Assembly: GCA_016703665.1 (NCBI GenBank)
Contig: JADJBS010000004.1
Coordinates: 62,001 to 126,000 of the forward strand
DNA: 64,000 nt
DNA from: Candidatus Defluviibacillus avedoerensis
Lineage (GTDB): Bacteria; Pseudomonadota; Gammaproteobacteria; Burkholderiales; Burkholderiaceae_C
Direction of reading: 5' to 3'
The notes under the pieces were generated by a model. It did not search any database. It had not been told where the DNA came from and worked only from the letters and a program-made list of their open reading frames with translations. Both the position numbers and the translations under genes were made by a program. Shown here in pieces: positions 63,528 to 64,000 of the stretch; the first letter of the stretch is position 1, and every line of letters begins with the position of its first letter.

Positions 63528-64000
63528 TCAAGTCCGGCGGTTTTTAGACCACTCCAGCAGGGCCATCTTGAATTTGGGAATCAACCAGGTCAACTGCTCC
63601 ACTTGCTCTGAGGCTGCATGGGTATCCTTCTCCCTGGCCACTTCAATCAGGTGTTGCAGTGCAAGGTCCACACCGATGGCAGACAAATTGCCTGCTGCAC
63701 CAGACATACTTTGGGCAATAAGGTCAACATCAGCAAAATGGCGGGATTCAATGGCGTGAATGATTTTTTCCAGATTGTCGGGCGCCTCGCTGGCAAACTG
63801 GAACCCCAGTTCCTCGATCAAGCCTGCCTCACCGCCCCAGCGCACCATGGCTTCGGCAGCATCGAAGTCTGGAAACGACATACCGCCCACAGGTGTTAGC
63901 GTTTCAGCGTTCTCTCCAGACTCGGCTGGAAAATCAATGTTGGTTGCACTCCAGATGTTGCGGCTTTGCTGTTTGACCACCACCCGGTTGATTTCTTCAA
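63528..64000 (-). CDS. C-terminal end of a signalling protein with a degenerate HPt domain (partial)
   Basis: The frame runs from the right edge to the stop at 63528; the start is outside the window, so length and upstream domains are unknown. The last about 115 residues form a helical bundle with an HPt-like site LIAQSMSGAAGNLSAIG. Canonical HPt sites read H-S-x-K-G-A-A-G-N; here the phosphorylatable His is Gln and the Lys is Ser. A sensor hybrid kinase with an inactive HPt end is the simplest guess. A GTG at 63983 is not assumed to be the start. Confidence 0.65.
   Translation of the reverse strand, partial: EEINRVVVKQQSRNIWSATNIDFPAESGENAETLTPVGGMSFPDFDAAEAMVRWGGEAGLIEELGFQFASEAPDNLEKIIHAIESRHFADVDLIAQSMSGAAGNLSAIGVDLALQHLIEVAREKDTHAASEQVEQLTWLIPKFKMALLEWSKNRRT

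Noticed and set aside
1..64000. CRISPR arrays, prophage, insertion sequences or restriction-modification/defence islands
   Set aside because: No regularly spaced direct repeats, transposase, integrase or phage structural genes were recognised; the window is mainly conserved chromosomal genes.

Overview
The window is chromosomal DNA from a betaproteobacterium, most likely of the Comamonadaceae (Rhodoferax/Polaromonas-like). This rests on gene order and family content, not on a database search. Supporting features are the cluster rpsO-pnp-quinone oxidoreductase-tpiA-secG-tRNA-Leu-nuoA to nuoN, an ilvI-ilvH-ilvC-pssA-leuA block, and lineage-typical families (DUF1178, DUF3106, DUF3619, DUF3297, DUF2069). 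The sequence is moderately GC-rich. I see no prophage, insertion sequence, integron or CRISPR array; this is mostly core chromosome.

Layout. 1-2061: end of an NAD(P)HX dehydratase gene and an MsbA-like ABC exporter (+). 2108-17625: one long minus-strand operon with all fourteen complex I genes (nuoA to nuoN), then a NUDIX hydrolase and a DUF1178 protein. 17707-22709: tRNA-Leu, secG, tpiA, quinone oxidoreductase, pnp and rpsO, with a strong promoter and a terminator for rpsO. 22847-31254: accessory metabolism (EamA exporter, a stop-interrupted hypothetical gene, a 95-bp inverted-repeat element, aminotransferase, periplasmic binding protein, small heat-shock protein, acetyltransferase, DUF1176 protein, tsaD). 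31328-33830: a TPP riboswitch driving a TonB-dependent receptor, then tRNA-Asn and a terminator. 33857-40466: CheV, DUF3297, a PAS-GGDEF cyclase, the aat/bpt N-end-rule pair, an IclR regulator and a penicillin-binding peptidase. 40642-46828: branched-chain amino acid and phosphatidylserine synthesis, with a leader peptide plus attenuator before leuA and a terminator between ilvI and ilvH. 47121-50090: an ECF-type sigma factor operon (sigma, DUF3619, DUF3106, RDD, LOG). 50064-64000: MFS, aroC, CBS, metY, hydrolase, a kinase-HDOD-GAF fusion, BrkB, DUF2069, thyA, folA, DUF4337, an AtuA-like protein, and the end of a signalling protein with a degenerate HPt domain.

Four genes are broken by indels at short homopolymers: nuoM (A6), the IclR regulator (C4), metY (G4) and the kinase-HDOD-GAF gene (T4 on its coding strand). 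A fifth has a single in-frame amber codon. In every case the downstream frame is intact and family-like. Residual sequencing error is therefore the simplest explanation for the indels, but the nuoM site is also an exact dnaX-type A AAA AAG slippery heptamer in the right phase, and a -1 slip would restore the protein.

The most informative regulatory finds are the TPP riboswitch on a TonB receptor (a predicted thiamin or thiamin-precursor uptake gene), the Leu-codon-rich leader with attenuator ahead of leuA, the terminator separating the two acetolactate synthase subunits, and the sigma-DUF3619 gene pair, whose overlap and topology suggest a sigma/anti-sigma unit.
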